From contig JAUWAU010000005.1 of assembly GCA_030601885.1 (NCBI GenBank), positions 124,001-188,000 on the forward strand: a stretch of DNA of 64,000 bases, in the 5' to 3' direction. The position numbers and the translations under genes were made by a program. This stretch comes from Armatimonadota bacterium. Lineage in GTDB: Bacteria > Armatimonadota > Zipacnadia > JAUWAU01. Positions 8,283 to 16,890 of the stretch are shown in pieces. Below the pieces are notes generated by a model. That model saw nothing but the letters and a program-made list of their open reading frames with translations. It was not told the DNA's origin and searched no databases. Positions within the stretch are counted from its first letter, which is position 1, and every line of letters starts with the position of its first letter.

Positions 8283-10019
8283 TCACCCATTCGAGATGAG
8301 CAGCACGTACTGGGGCTCTTTGCCGGGCCGGAGGTGGAACAGCACATTGACCTCTCGAGGGTCGGGCCGATGGAGGTATCGCCATCGGCCGAGGATGCGG
8401 ATGCCGGGGATCGAGGATAGGCGAAGCTCGCGGTAGTCACGCTCGTCTATGGCCACGCAGACGCGCTGTCCGCCGGGTGCCAAGAACGCGTGCAGTTTCG
8501 CCGGGTCGAGCAGCGGCTCGACGCGCTGCCTGGCGTAGAAGGCCAGGCTGGTCTTTCTCAGGGGCACGCTTTCGCTACCCATTCGGTAGGCGCCCACCCG
8601 CGCCGGGCGCTCCCGGGCGATCACGCTCGCGATCTCCCGGTACGGGCGCGCCGCCTCGATGCGGGGCCATACATGAGACAGCAGAAACACCTCGAGGGCG
8701 AGCATCAGACACGCGAGCATGAGCAGCAGCTTTGGCGTCTCGGGCCATCGACGGCGCCGGGCGATCAACACGAGCCCCACGACGGCCGCCGGACCGGCCC
8801 AGAAGGCCGCCTCCCAGCCTGCAGCCGGCGCCACCTCCAGGAGCACGAAGACGACGGCGGCGATCAGGATGAGCATCGAGCACACCGCAATGAACGCCGC
8901 CAACGCCCGCACCATGAGGCCGCTGCGCACAGAACTGTCGGCCAGGCTGGCGAACATGTGGGCCACGACGAGCGCCGCCGGCATGTGCAGGGGCATGATG
9001 TAATGGCCGCCCTTGTCCCGCGCCGCCGAGAAGAAGACGAACCATCCGATCAGCGCCGCCCAGCAGAACCGCAGCCCCATCTCGCCGCCGTGTGTAGGGC
9101 GGGGATGCCTATCCCCGCCACCGATCGCCGACCAGAACGCCTGCAAGCCGGCCGGCACTATCAGAAGCGCCCACGGGAAGAACTGTATGGGCCACACGCC
9201 GGTGTACCACAGCGGCCCGCGCTTCTGCTCGAAGGTCGCGAACCGCTGGATGTTCTCCTCCAGCAGCAGCACTCGTATGGCCTCGGGGCCCTGTTGCTGG
9301 TGGATAACCAGATACCATACCGCCGGAATGGCCACCGCCAGCGGCAGCCCCCACCACAATCCCAAGCGCTTGAGCGCTCCCAGATCTCGGTTCACCAGTA
9401 AGAACAGCAGCGCCACGATGCCGGGGAGCACAATGCCTCCGGGGCCCTTCGCCAGCGCCGCAAGCCCGGCGGCACCGTAGGCGACGATGAGCCATGGCAG
9501 GCTCCCCCGCGCTTGGACATACGCCCGAACGAATCCGAGCAGAGACAGCCAGATGAAGAAAGTGAATACGATCCCCGGCGTGGCGGACTGGGCCGTGTGG
9601 ATGTGCCCCAGGCCGGTGCCCAGCGCCAGGCTCCCGAGCAGGGCGACGCGCTTGTCGAAGAGCGCCTTACCGATGCCGTACGTCACCAGGAGCGAGAGCG
9701 CGGTCAGCGTCGCGCTCGGGAGTCGCGCCGCGAATTCCGCTACGCCAAAGAGCTTGTAGCAAAGCGCGATGAGCCAGTACGTCAGCGGGGGTTTCTGAAA
9801 GCGAAGCTCGTAGTTGAAGTGCGGGGTGAGCCAATCCCCGGACTCGAGCATCTCCCGCGCACCCTCGGCGTAGAAGCCCTCGTTGATACTGCGGATGCTG
9901 TCGCTGCCGAGGCGAAAGAAGAACAGCCCCGCGGCCACGAGCACAAGCACGTAGACGAGTGGATCGTGGCTCGCGCGACCGCTTCGCCGCGGTCCGCTCT
10001 GGTCAACTGCGTTCACCAC
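8283..10019 (-). CDS. ArnT/PMT-like polytopic glycosyltransferase (GT39/GT83 type)
   Basis: 578-residue polytopic membrane protein. Predicted helices begin at VYVLVLVAAGLFFF. The first periplasmic loop contains INEGFYAEGAREMLESGDW and RFQKPPLTYWL, matching the catalytic acidic residue and KPP motif of undecaprenyl-phosphate-sugar-dependent transferases of the ArnT/PMT group. It probably moves a sugar from a polyprenyl carrier to lipid or protein on the outer face of the inner membrane. GTG start with AGAGGG upstream. A palindromic GC-rich repeat at 9098-9119 lies inside the coding region and is translated as part of the IGGGDRHPRPTHGGE loop. Confidence 0.85.
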   Translation of the reverse strand: MVNAVDQSGPRRSGRASHDPLVYVLVLVAAGLFFFRLGSDSIRSINEGFYAEGAREMLESGDWLTPHFNYELRFQKPPLTYWLIALCYKLFGVAEFAARLPSATLTALSLLVTYGIGKALFDKRVALLGSLALGTGLGHIHTAQSATPGIVFTFFIWLSLLGFVRAYVQARGSLPWLIVAYGAAGLAALAKGPGGIVLPGIVALLFLLVNRDLGALKRLGLWWGLPLAVAIPAVWYLVIHQQQGPEAIRVLLLEENIQRFATFEQKRGPLWYTGVWPIQFFPWALLIVPAGLQAFWSAIGGGDRHPRPTHGGEMGLRFCWAALIGWFVFFSAARDKGGHYIMPLHMPAALVVAHMFASLADSSVRSGLMVRALAAFIAVCSMLILIAAVVFVLLEVAPAAGWEAAFWAGPAAVVGLVLIARRRRWPETPKLLLMLACLMLALEVFLLSHVWPRIEAARPYREIASVIARERPARVGAYRMGSESVPLRKTSLAFYARQRVEPLLDPAKLHAFLAPGGQRVCVAIDERDYRELRLSSIPGIRILGRWRYLHRPDPREVNVLFHLRPGKEPQYVLLISNG

Positions 10020-10244
10020 TCTGTGCCCTCTTTGACGAAGCTATGGAACTGCTCCCGCCGGGCAGAGCTCGGCGGCGCTCGCCCCGACCGCTTTTCCGTG
10101 CACCGTCGGGAGGCTCCTTCGCGTAAGATGCCCGCGGGGTAGGTGACGAGGCGGGTGCAGGCGATGTGCGCAGAGCCTAGGACCGCGACGGCCGCTCGGG
10201 ACTTGCCGAGCGGCCGCAACGGTCGAGGATGAGTTGCAGTGCGA

Positions 10245-11219
10245 CTATGTTCCTTCGCCGTTCAAAGGCACGGTGAAACCTTTGACGATCTCGCTATCCG
10301 GATCGGACGGCGTGTAGACGATCTTCACAATGCCCTGTTGGCCTCTGGGCATCTGAGTGACCCACCCAATGGTGTACACGTTCTGCACGCCTTGCGACAC
10401 GGCCTGGAACGCGGCGATCAGCTCCTGCTGCGTGGTCGGTGCAAAGAACTCGCCGCCGGTGTTCTCGGCCACGAAGCGGAGATCGTCCTCGCCCTGCTGC
10501 GGGGCCTGGAAGCCGATCGTGAATATCGGGATGCCGACGGCCTGCGCGTTGGCGACTAGCTGCTCCTTGTTTCCGCTGCTGGCACCGTCACTCATGATCA
10601 GGAGCGCCCGCGCGTCCTCGGTCCGCGCGAGCAGATCAGTCAGCCCAGCATCCCCGGCCGTCCACGCATCCGTCCCCCCACCGGCGGAGAGGCCATTGAT
10701 GGCGGCCGTCAGCAGCGACTGGTCGCTCGTGAAGACCTGGTCCCGGGTGAAGCTGCTGCTGAAACTGATGATCTCGGTTACGTCTTGCGGCCGCATCTGG
10801 CTCACGAACAGGTTGGCAGCTACCTTGAGATCCACAATTCTCTGCCCACCCATGCTGCCGCTCCGATCCAGCACAAGCGCCACGGCTGAGCTCTGCGCTC
10901 CGACGTCTCCGGGCGGCTCGAAGACACAGATCGGCCGCTGGGCGAACGTGTCGTCCACCTGCGCGGAATCAACATACGGCTGGCCATTGTCGCCATTGGC
11001 CGCCACCGGTCGTTCGAACACCTCAAAGTCGCCCCGCACCGCGTCTATCACTGACTGTCCCTCTACAAAGAGCGAGAACTGCGTTGTCACGCAGACGCCG
11101 CCCCCGCTCACCGTCGGCGGCTCGTTGCTCGGGCCGCTGCAGCCGTACAGGGAAAGCACGGCGATCAGGACTATGGCGATTGAAACACTAAGCACAATAC
11201 TCAAAGGCTTGTGGGCCAT
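10245..11219 (-). CDS. VWA-domain lipoprotein
   Basis: 324 residues. The signal peptide ends in the lipobox SLYGC. A von Willebrand factor A domain follows, with the metal-ion site DRSGSMGG, a GGGTDAW segment and LLIMSDGASSG. Such proteins bind ligands or peptides at the cell surface through a divalent metal. The ATG at 11219 is chosen because GGAGG lies eight bases upstream and it places the signal correctly. The predicted outer-membrane protein gene precedes it on the same strand. Confidence 0.8.
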   Translation of the reverse strand: MAHKPLSIVLSVSIAIVLIAVLSLYGCSGPSNEPPTVSGGGVCVTTQFSLFVEGQSVIDAVRGDFEVFERPVAANGDNGQPYVDSAQVDDTFAQRPICVFEPPGDVGAQSSAVALVLDRSGSMGGQRIVDLKVAANLFVSQMRPQDVTEIISFSSSFTRDQVFTSDQSLLTAAINGLSAGGGTDAWTAGDAGLTDLLARTEDARALLIMSDGASSGNKEQLVANAQAVGIPIFTIGFQAPQQGEDDLRFVAENTGGEFFAPTTQQELIAAFQAVSQGVQNVYTIGWVTQMPRGQQGIVKIVYTPSDPDSEIVKGFTVPLNGEGT

Positions 11220-11295
11220 TTGCTTGCCTCCAGTCACCATGTGGATGATGCCCCGCAAAGCCGGCGCGCCGATACGCACCCGAGACGCCACGCAA

Positions 11296-12099
11296 CTACC
11301 GTGTGCATGTCGCGGCGACGTAGAACGCTGTGCTGTTTAGAATCCCGGGCGCAATGCCGAAGCTGCTCGTCTGCCCCTTACCGTTCGTCAGACCTACGTC
11401 TATCTGCCAATTCTTGTCCTCGCACGGCGCCCAGCGGAGCCCAACGCCCCAGATGCTGTCGTCGGAAAGCTCGCCCCGGCTGTCTCTGGTGTTGGCTCCG
11501 CCGATGTTCGGCGTCAGTTCCACCATGAACGTGACCCTGTCGCTGATCATGTGCTCAACGGCCAGACCCAGGGAGCTCACCGTGTTCTCGTCCAGGAACA
11601 CGAACTTCGGCACTATGTGTCCCGACGTTCTGCTGCCCCTATCGATGGTGAGCGGCACGTGCAGAGCGAAATGCACCTCGTCCTGCGCCGGCGTATTCGG
11701 GAACTCCAGGCCGGCAATGGCTGACAGTGTAGCCTTCGGGCCCCGCACCAGACGCTTCTTTGCCCGCACCTCCCAGTTCGTTCCGCCGTAGCGCAGCGTC
11801 GCACGGCCGGTGTCTGCCGTCGCCGTCTCTGCGAAGGAGCCGAGCAACTCGAGCTGATAGCCGTGCGTGGCGCACCTGATGTGTCCCGAGATGTACTCCT
11901 CATCATCGGCGGACCCGAATGTACGGAAATCTACCCCGTACTGCCACTGCCCGTCCTCGAGGAGCCGCGCCGTATCGATGTTGATCAGACGCGTTCTCGA
12001 ATCACCCCAGGCCGCCGCGCCGCAGAGGCTGAGGAGTAATGCCCCCGCGAGCATCGTGGGTATGAGACTGGAGTACGAACGGCGATGTCGTTGAACCAC
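11296..12099 (-). CDS. predicted outer-membrane beta-barrel protein
   Basis: About 267 residues with a signal peptide (LIPTMLAGALLLSLCGAAAWG) and a body of alternating strands rich in aromatic and polar residues (WQYGVDFRTFG, TLRYGGTNWEVRAKKRL, RVTFMVELTPNIGG, IWGVGLRWAP), which fits a small barrel. No family recognised. The ribosome binding site decides the start: AGGAGG sits one base from the ATG at 12105, too close to use, but seven bases from the GTG at 12099, so GTG is preferred. The gene lies 76 bp upstream of the VWA lipoprotein gene. Confidence 0.6.
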   Translation of the reverse strand: MVQRHRRSYSSLIPTMLAGALLLSLCGAAAWGDSRTRLINIDTARLLEDGQWQYGVDFRTFGSADDEEYISGHIRCATHGYQLELLGSFAETATADTGRATLRYGGTNWEVRAKKRLVRGPKATLSAIAGLEFPNTPAQDEVHFALHVPLTIDRGSRTSGHIVPKFVFLDENTVSSLGLAVEHMISDRVTFMVELTPNIGGANTRDSRGELSDDSIWGVGLRWAPCEDKNWQIDVGLTNGKGQTSSFGIAPGILNSTAFYVAATCTR

Positions 12100-12359
12100 T
12101 TGCATACCTCCTTGGCCACCCTCTATCGAGGAGGGCAAACTATCACGCCCGCGGCGCAGCCGGGACGTGGCAAGAGCATGCGGTTGATGCGCGAAGCTGT
12201 GAGTTCGTTAGCCTCCGTACCTTCTCCTTCTTGCTCACCGGTCGAAAACGGAATGTTTTTTCAACATCCCGGGAACTGTGGGATTGCCAACATAACGCGC
12301 CTCCCCCATCGCCGCACCGGTGGGTTCGGCCGACGGATGTATGGCTTCGGCACCGCGCC

Positions 12360-13469
12360 TCAGATGCACCGCGACGCTACTCCGGCAGCAGCACGCCGGC
12401 CGGATGCAAGGACGACCCGCGCCAGCGACATCGCCCTCTGAAACACCCGCCGCTGGGCCGGCTCCGGCGTGTGGTAGCCGGTGCCGACGGCCTTCTGCCG
12501 GACGACGGCTATCTCCACGTCCTTCTCCTGCGTCAGCTCGACCACTTCGCCACGATAGGTGCTGAAGCGGGCCTCCTTCTTCTCCTGGCCCTTTAGGCCG
12601 AGCAAGCGTTTAAGCCCCGACAGCGGCTCCGGCGGCGCGAGCAGAGGCTGCACCTGCTCGTGAAGCCCGAATCCCGGCCTCGCCAGCAGCACACAATACA
12701 GGTACGGGTATTTGGTGCCCTGCACGCTATTCATGCTGACCTGCACCTGCACGCCGATAAAGCCCTCTGGCGCGTTCTTCCACCGAACCAGCAGGCGACA
12801 GTCCGTCGGCACCTTCCCTCCGGCGGCTTGCCGTACTTCCAGCATCGGCGTGAAGGTCAGCCCCGGCTCCGGGGCCATCATGGCGTAGTGGTGGACGTTG
12901 AGCAGCGCCTTGATCTTCTGGAGAAGCTCCGGGGGCTGCCAGGCAACCGTGATGCCACACAGCCACACGGGTATGACGAGCGTCAGCGCGTCTATGCCCA
13001 GCGTGATGGCCGCCCCTTGGGATTGTGGCGAGATAAGGAAAACCACGACACACATGCCCACTATGAGCGCCAGCGCTGCAGCGAGCGCACAGCCGCCGGC
13101 GCACGAGCCCAGCGACAGGGCGCCGAGCTGCGACTTGAAGCGCTGCGACTGCGCTTGGATCGCCAGGACGCGCTCAAACTGCTCGATGGTTACGTGTTCC
13201 CACTGGCGCGGGCCTCGGGGGCGCGGCCGGTTGCTCCGCCCCCGCACGAGGCTCAGCAGCATCGCGACCAGCACAAACGGCCAGCCGACGAACGCGTACG
13301 CCACTTGCGCGACGACATTGGAGGCGGGGACGAAGAGGAGGATGGCGCACTGCAGCAGCACGCCAAAGCCGGCGAGGCCGCCAATCATCTTGAGGCGCGT
13401 GCCGCGGGACAGACCGCGTCCGAGAACGAACTCGACACCCTCACGTCGGCTGGCGCGTCGCGGAGCCAT
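12360..13469 (-). CDS. four-helix membrane protein of unknown function
   Basis: 369 residues. Two hydrophobic segments lie within residues 28-75 (GGLAGFGVLLQCAILLF; AYAFVGWPFVLVAMLL) and two more within about 118-180 (ALAAALALIVGMCVVVFLI; ALTLVIPVWLCGITVAW). A soluble C-terminal half follows, including TDCRLLVRWKNAPEGFIGV. No known domain recognised. It is the 3' member of the minus-strand run containing the radical SAM/SPASM enzyme and the CHSA-tailed protein, from which it is separated by a palindromic repeat cluster, so linkage to their function is only contextual. Confidence 0.6.
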   Translation of the reverse strand: MAPRRASRREGVEFVLGRGLSRGTRLKMIGGLAGFGVLLQCAILLFVPASNVVAQVAYAFVGWPFVLVAMLLSLVRGRSNRPRPRGPRQWEHVTIEQFERVLAIQAQSQRFKSQLGALSLGSCAGGCALAAALALIVGMCVVVFLISPQSQGAAITLGIDALTLVIPVWLCGITVAWQPPELLQKIKALLNVHHYAMMAPEPGLTFTPMLEVRQAAGGKVPTDCRLLVRWKNAPEGFIGVQVQVSMNSVQGTKYPYLYCVLLARPGFGLHEQVQPLLAPPEPLSGLKRLLGLKGQEKKEARFSTYRGEVVELTQEKDVEIAVVRQKAVGTGYHTPEPAQRRVFQRAMSLARVVLASGRRAAAGVASRCI

Positions 13470-13490
13470 CGGCGTACCCTACTACGACTG

Positions 13491-13609
13491 CACGGGTTGA
13501 CCAGCAACCCGTGCCACGCAATTCCCCGATCAGGTGTGGCACGGGTAGCTCGCTACCCGTGCGCCTTCTCGCTGGGGCAAAGGCTGCACGGGTTGATGAA
13601 CCGCCCGTG
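13491..13609. repeat. composite two-stem palindromic repeat plus extra stem
   Basis: Three near-perfect hairpins: 13491-13513 (CACGGGTTGA...AACCCGTG), 13540-13561 (CACGGGTAGC/GCTACCCGTG) and 13587-13609 (CACGGGTTGA...CCCGTG). The last two, with 25 bp between them containing GGGGCAAAGGCTG, form the same composite seen at 14987-15056 and inverted at 16790-16856. The cluster fills the gap between the membrane-protein gene and the radical SAM gene. It resembles REP/BIME elements. Confidence 0.7.
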
Positions 13610-13625
13610 CCGCCGATATGCCAGA

Positions 13626-14963
13626 CTACCGACAAACCGCCGCAAGCTCCTCCTCACCCATCGCCCGCCAATACAGCGGGCAGGCGCCATTGCAGAGGTG
13701 GAAATGCTCACACTGCTTACAGATCCGAGGGGCGTGCTCGTTGCGCTGGTGGTATTCGGCTCGCGGCGAGCCCCATACGGACCGGAAGTCGTCCGTCAAT
13801 AGATTCCCCACGGCCTCGTCAAAGCTCGAGCACGGCAGCACGTCGCCATTCGGGGCCACGCTGAGCAAGCCGTCGCAGGCCGCGCACCCCTTGTTGCCGA
13901 GGCCTTCGGCGACCGGATTGAAGATGCAATACGGTGTTGGCGAGTACCACAGGAATTCCACGCCTCGCTCCCGTGCCCACTGCTTCACCCGCAGCACGGC
14001 CGCACCGATCTCGTCATAGCGTATCCACACGGCATCGGGATCCTCCACCGCCGTCCCGCACGGGATGACCATGTTCATAGACAGCCTCGTGAGTCCCATC
14101 GCCGCAATGCAGTCCACGATGTCTTCCAGAGAGTCTATGTTGCCGCGCGTGATTGTCGTATTCGTATGGACGTGAATTCCGGTTCGTCGCAGGCTTCTGA
14201 TGCCGCCGCACGTGGCCTGAAACGAACCGGGCTGCCGCGTCAAGGCGTCGTGCACGTCGGCGCTTCCGCCCTCGAGGCTGACCTGGGCGCTGTTGAGCCC
14301 ACTCCGGACGAGGGCATCGGCGGCCTCGCGGCTGATGGTCGTGCCATTCGTGATGAGGTTAACGCGCATGCCCTGCTCTCGGGCAAAAGCGATGAGCTCG
14401 CACAGGTCGTCCCGCAGCGTCGGCTCGCCGCCGGTGAAGCTGATGCTGGGCACGTCTGCCTCCCACCGAATGCGGCGAATGACGCGCTTCGCCTCTGCCG
14501 TGGACATCTCCCCGTCCGGCGTCTCGCGCGCGGTGCAGTTGCAGCCCGCATAGCAGAAGACGCAGCTTAAGTTGCAGCGGTACGTCACGGCCAACTCGCT
14601 CAGCACCGGCAAGACGTTGAAGCTCCCCCGATAGGGCACCGTCTCGACGGCGGCCCGCATCTGCCCCTCGCGGAGACAACCCATCACCAGTGCCCGCACG
14701 TCGCAGAGGAAACAGTGGATGTCCCGCCGCTTCTGGGGCGTATCGCCCACGCGCTCGAGCAGCGAGGCCACCGAGTCGCCGTCCAGCAGGCTCGTGAGGA
14801 TGTGTACGCCGGTCGGGTTCAGCCGGTGCGCCTGGTTGGGGATGACTATGAGCAGGCCGTCCTCATCGCGCACGTGGATATACTCGCGAATGCTGTCAAT
14901 GAAGCCGCCAACCCACTCCAGGTCCCACGTTCTCTGCTGTTCAACGGTCTGCGTGTCTGGCAT
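13626..14963 (-). CDS. radical SAM/SPASM enzyme with PqqD-like N-terminus
   Basis: 445 residues in three parts. Residues about 30-110 resemble a PqqD/RRE-like peptide-binding domain (HRLNPTGVHILTSLLDG, SVASLLERVG). The radical SAM core has CNLSCVFC (C130, C134, C137) and FTGGEPTL. The C-terminal SPASM domain has GCAACDGLLSVAPNGDVLPC and CKQCEHFHLCNGACPLYW, ligating auxiliary clusters. This architecture is typical of enzymes that modify ribosomally made peptides. The gene lies 115 bp downstream of the protein ending in Cys-His-Ser-Ala repeats, an attractive substrate candidate. ATG start; an in-frame GTG immediately precedes it. Confidence 0.8.
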   Translation of the reverse strand: MPDTQTVEQQRTWDLEWVGGFIDSIREYIHVRDEDGLLIVIPNQAHRLNPTGVHILTSLLDGDSVASLLERVGDTPQKRRDIHCFLCDVRALVMGCLREGQMRAAVETVPYRGSFNVLPVLSELAVTYRCNLSCVFCYAGCNCTARETPDGEMSTAEAKRVIRRIRWEADVPSISFTGGEPTLRDDLCELIAFAREQGMRVNLITNGTTISREAADALVRSGLNSAQVSLEGGSADVHDALTRQPGSFQATCGGIRSLRRTGIHVHTNTTITRGNIDSLEDIVDCIAAMGLTRLSMNMVIPCGTAVEDPDAVWIRYDEIGAAVLRVKQWARERGVEFLWYSPTPYCIFNPVAEGLGNKGCAACDGLLSVAPNGDVLPCSSFDEAVGNLLTDDFRSVWGSPRAEYHQRNEHAPRICKQCEHFHLCNGACPLYWRAMGEEELAAVCR

Positions 14964-14986
14964 CACTACGTCCCTGCGCGATGTGC

Positions 14987-15056
14987 CACGGGTAGCTTGC
15001 TACCCGTGATTTGTCTGGCTGCCGCCAAAGGCGCACGGCTTGACGAGCAAGCCGTG
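14987..15056. repeat. composite two-stem palindromic repeat
   Basis: Second copy of the composite: CACGGGTAGC/GCTACCCGTG at 14987-15008, a 25-bp spacer with GCCGCCAAAGGCG, then CACGGCTTG...CAAGCCGTG at 15034-15056. In the second stem both arms have changed together (CGGG to CGGC, CCCG to GCCG), preserving pairing. It lies between the radical SAM gene and the CHSA-tail gene. Confidence 0.7.
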
Positions 15057-15078
15057 CCACACGCGCGCCGTTCAGTCA

Positions 15079-16890
15079 TCAATGCGCCCCTCCGCTGACG
15101 CACGCGCTGTGGCAGGCGCCGTGGCACGCCGAGTGGCATGCCGAATGACAGGCAGAATGGCACGCGGAATGGCACGCATCGTGGCACGCCGTGTGCACAT
15201 AGCAGGCGCTGTGGCAGGCGTCCGAATGTATGAAGGCCGAATAACTCTCCACCGGCGCCACGTCCCCCGCCTCGACTGACTCGTCCAGCCGGCGCACGTC
15301 CTCGAGGTCGCGCATCTGCGCATCTCTCGGGTATCCGGCGGTGCGGTAGTAGTAGTACCCGCCGTACCGTCGCCACCTATCACCGTAGGCCTCATCGGCC
15401 GGCGTCTGCTCCGGCATGCTGCCTCCCGCCGCCCTCTCGTACACGCTCCTGAAGCGATTCATGTAGTACCGTTTCGTCGCCTCGAGATCGCAGTCCCAGG
15501 CCTTACGCTGGATGTTGTCGGTGACCTCGACGAACAGCGATTTCACCGCGGCATCGTCCAAGCTTCCGTCCAGACGGATTGCGTCCAGCAGCCTTTTTTC
15601 GTAGTCGCTCAGGCTCGTCGGCATCGCCTGCAGCCGCCGCAGCTTCACCGGCTCGTGCTGCAGGATCTCCACATGGCCTTGCTCGACGAGCTCATGGATC
15701 ATGATTGCCAGGATGCTGCTGAGCGGCACGTCGCAGAGCACGCCCGCCTCGATGACGTCGATCTCAGCGATCTTTCCCTCCTGCCGGAAGCTGCTGACCT
15801 GTATCCTCGGCGGCACCCAGTCGTCTCCGGTCCAACTGATCCGCGCCAGTGCCCGACTCGCCCGAGCCGTCGCCCGATGCTTGGCCACCACCAGGGCAAG
15901 CGCAGCGGGCATCAGGAGCAGAATCCCCACAACGCCCGCGATCCGGCCCGTGAGCCCGAGCTTGCGTGCTCGATCCACAACGGCCGCAGCCGGACGGAGC
16001 GCGCCCCATCGTCGGGCTGCTTTCGCAGCCCGCGGCACAACAGGGCGTGCCGCGCCCCCGCCTCTCCGGCGGGCCGACGCGGGCGCCTGCACCCCCGGGA
16101 CCTGGCCCGCATCAATGTACATCTGCACGCGCATGTGATAGTTGGCGCGCACGTTCTCCTTGTGCAGCCCCACGGTGAACCAGTACTTGCCCTCGGCCGG
16201 CTGGCCGAAGTACCAGATCTTGTACTGGTCATTCATAAAGCGCTCTGTGCGGAACCCAAGTTGGGCGGGAAGTTCAGCCAGCACCGTCTCCCCCGCCACC
16301 TCGATCGGATAGTGGACGTACACGGTCTGATGCTCCATCGCCTCGTCCCATTGCGGTGCCGCCCAGTCCACGTACGCCAGCTTGCCGAACTCGCTGTCCG
16401 TATACCCCACGAATCCCTCTGCGGCCAAATCAAGCCCGTAGAGCAGTATGTATGTCACGTGCCCGGCGCCGACCCCCTGCCCCCCGGCGAGCACAACGTC
16501 GTACTTATCGCCGCTCACCGGAGTGATGCTGAGGCCGTAACGCCGCCCCGTGCTGTCCTCGGCGGCAGAGCGCTCCATGTCGAAATACGGTCGCCCGGCG
16601 ATGCCTTGGAGGTAGAAGCCGTGGAGCTCCCCGGAGTGCACGTCCCAGCGGACCTTGCTCACCACGCTCGCCCGGCCATCCTGATGGATCGACAGATCCG
16701 TCTCGACCCACCGCAGGTCGGCGCGCACCGCCCAGGCGGCCCGTCCCGTCGCGAGCACCAGTGCGGCGGCGATGATAGCGCACAGGTGCCACGGGTTGCT
16801 TGTCAACCCGTGTATCCTTTTGCGGCGGGAGCCCCACGGGTAGCGAGCTACCCGTGCCACCCAGCCAGCGGCGCCACGGATCACCCTCAT
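15079..16890 (-). CDS. DUF2207-like membrane protein with (CHSA)n tail
   Basis: 603 residues. After a signal-like helix (LCAIIAAALVLATGRAAWAV) comes an extracytoplasmic domain (WVETDLSIHQDGRASVV...). A transmembrane helix follows (IAGVVGILLLMPAALALVV), then a helical domain with EAGVLCDVPLSSILAIMI, like DUF2207 proteins. The last 50 residues are a repeat: eight CH[S/D/G]A units plus one CYVHTA, giving ten cysteines. Codons differ between units (TGC/TGT, CAC/CAT, TCG/TCC/TCT/AGC), so the peptide, not the DNA, appears conserved. The ATG at 16890 overlaps the stop of the upstream small gene (ATGA). Residues about 10-35 are encoded by a palindromic repeat copy, so a later start is possible. The tail may bind metal or be modified by the neighbouring radical SAM enzyme. 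Confidence 0.75.
   Translation of the reverse strand: MRVIRGAAGWVARVARYPWGSRRKRIHGLTSNPWHLCAIIAAALVLATGRAAWAVRADLRWVETDLSIHQDGRASVVSKVRWDVHSGELHGFYLQGIAGRPYFDMERSAAEDSTGRRYGLSITPVSGDKYDVVLAGGQGVGAGHVTYILLYGLDLAAEGFVGYTDSEFGKLAYVDWAAPQWDEAMEHQTVYVHYPIEVAGETVLAELPAQLGFRTERFMNDQYKIWYFGQPAEGKYWFTVGLHKENVRANYHMRVQMYIDAGQVPGVQAPASARRRGGGAARPVVPRAAKAARRWGALRPAAAVVDRARKLGLTGRIAGVVGILLLMPAALALVVAKHRATARASRALARISWTGDDWVPPRIQVSSFRQEGKIAEIDVIEAGVLCDVPLSSILAIMIHELVEQGHVEILQHEPVKLRRLQAMPTSLSDYEKRLLDAIRLDGSLDDAAVKSLFVEVTDNIQRKAWDCDLEATKRYYMNRFRSVYERAAGGSMPEQTPADEAYGDRWRRYGGYYYYRTAGYPRDAQMRDLEDVRRLDESVEAGDVAPVESYSAFIHSDACHSACYVHTACHDACHSACHSACHSACHSACHGACHSACVSGGAH
16790..16856. repeat. composite palindromic repeat inside a coding region
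   Basis: Third copy of the composite, in inverted order: CACGGGTTGC...CAACCCGTG at 16790-16812, a 22-bp spacer, and CACGGGTAGC/GCTACCCGTG at 16835-16856. It lies within the first 35 codons of the CHSA-tailed protein gene and is open in that frame, encoding WVARVARYPWGS and GLTSNPWHL just before the signal helix. Confidence 0.75.

Noticed and set aside
13491..13609. CRISPR-like array
   Set aside because: The repeats are palindromic stems of two types with irregular spacing and no unique spacers.
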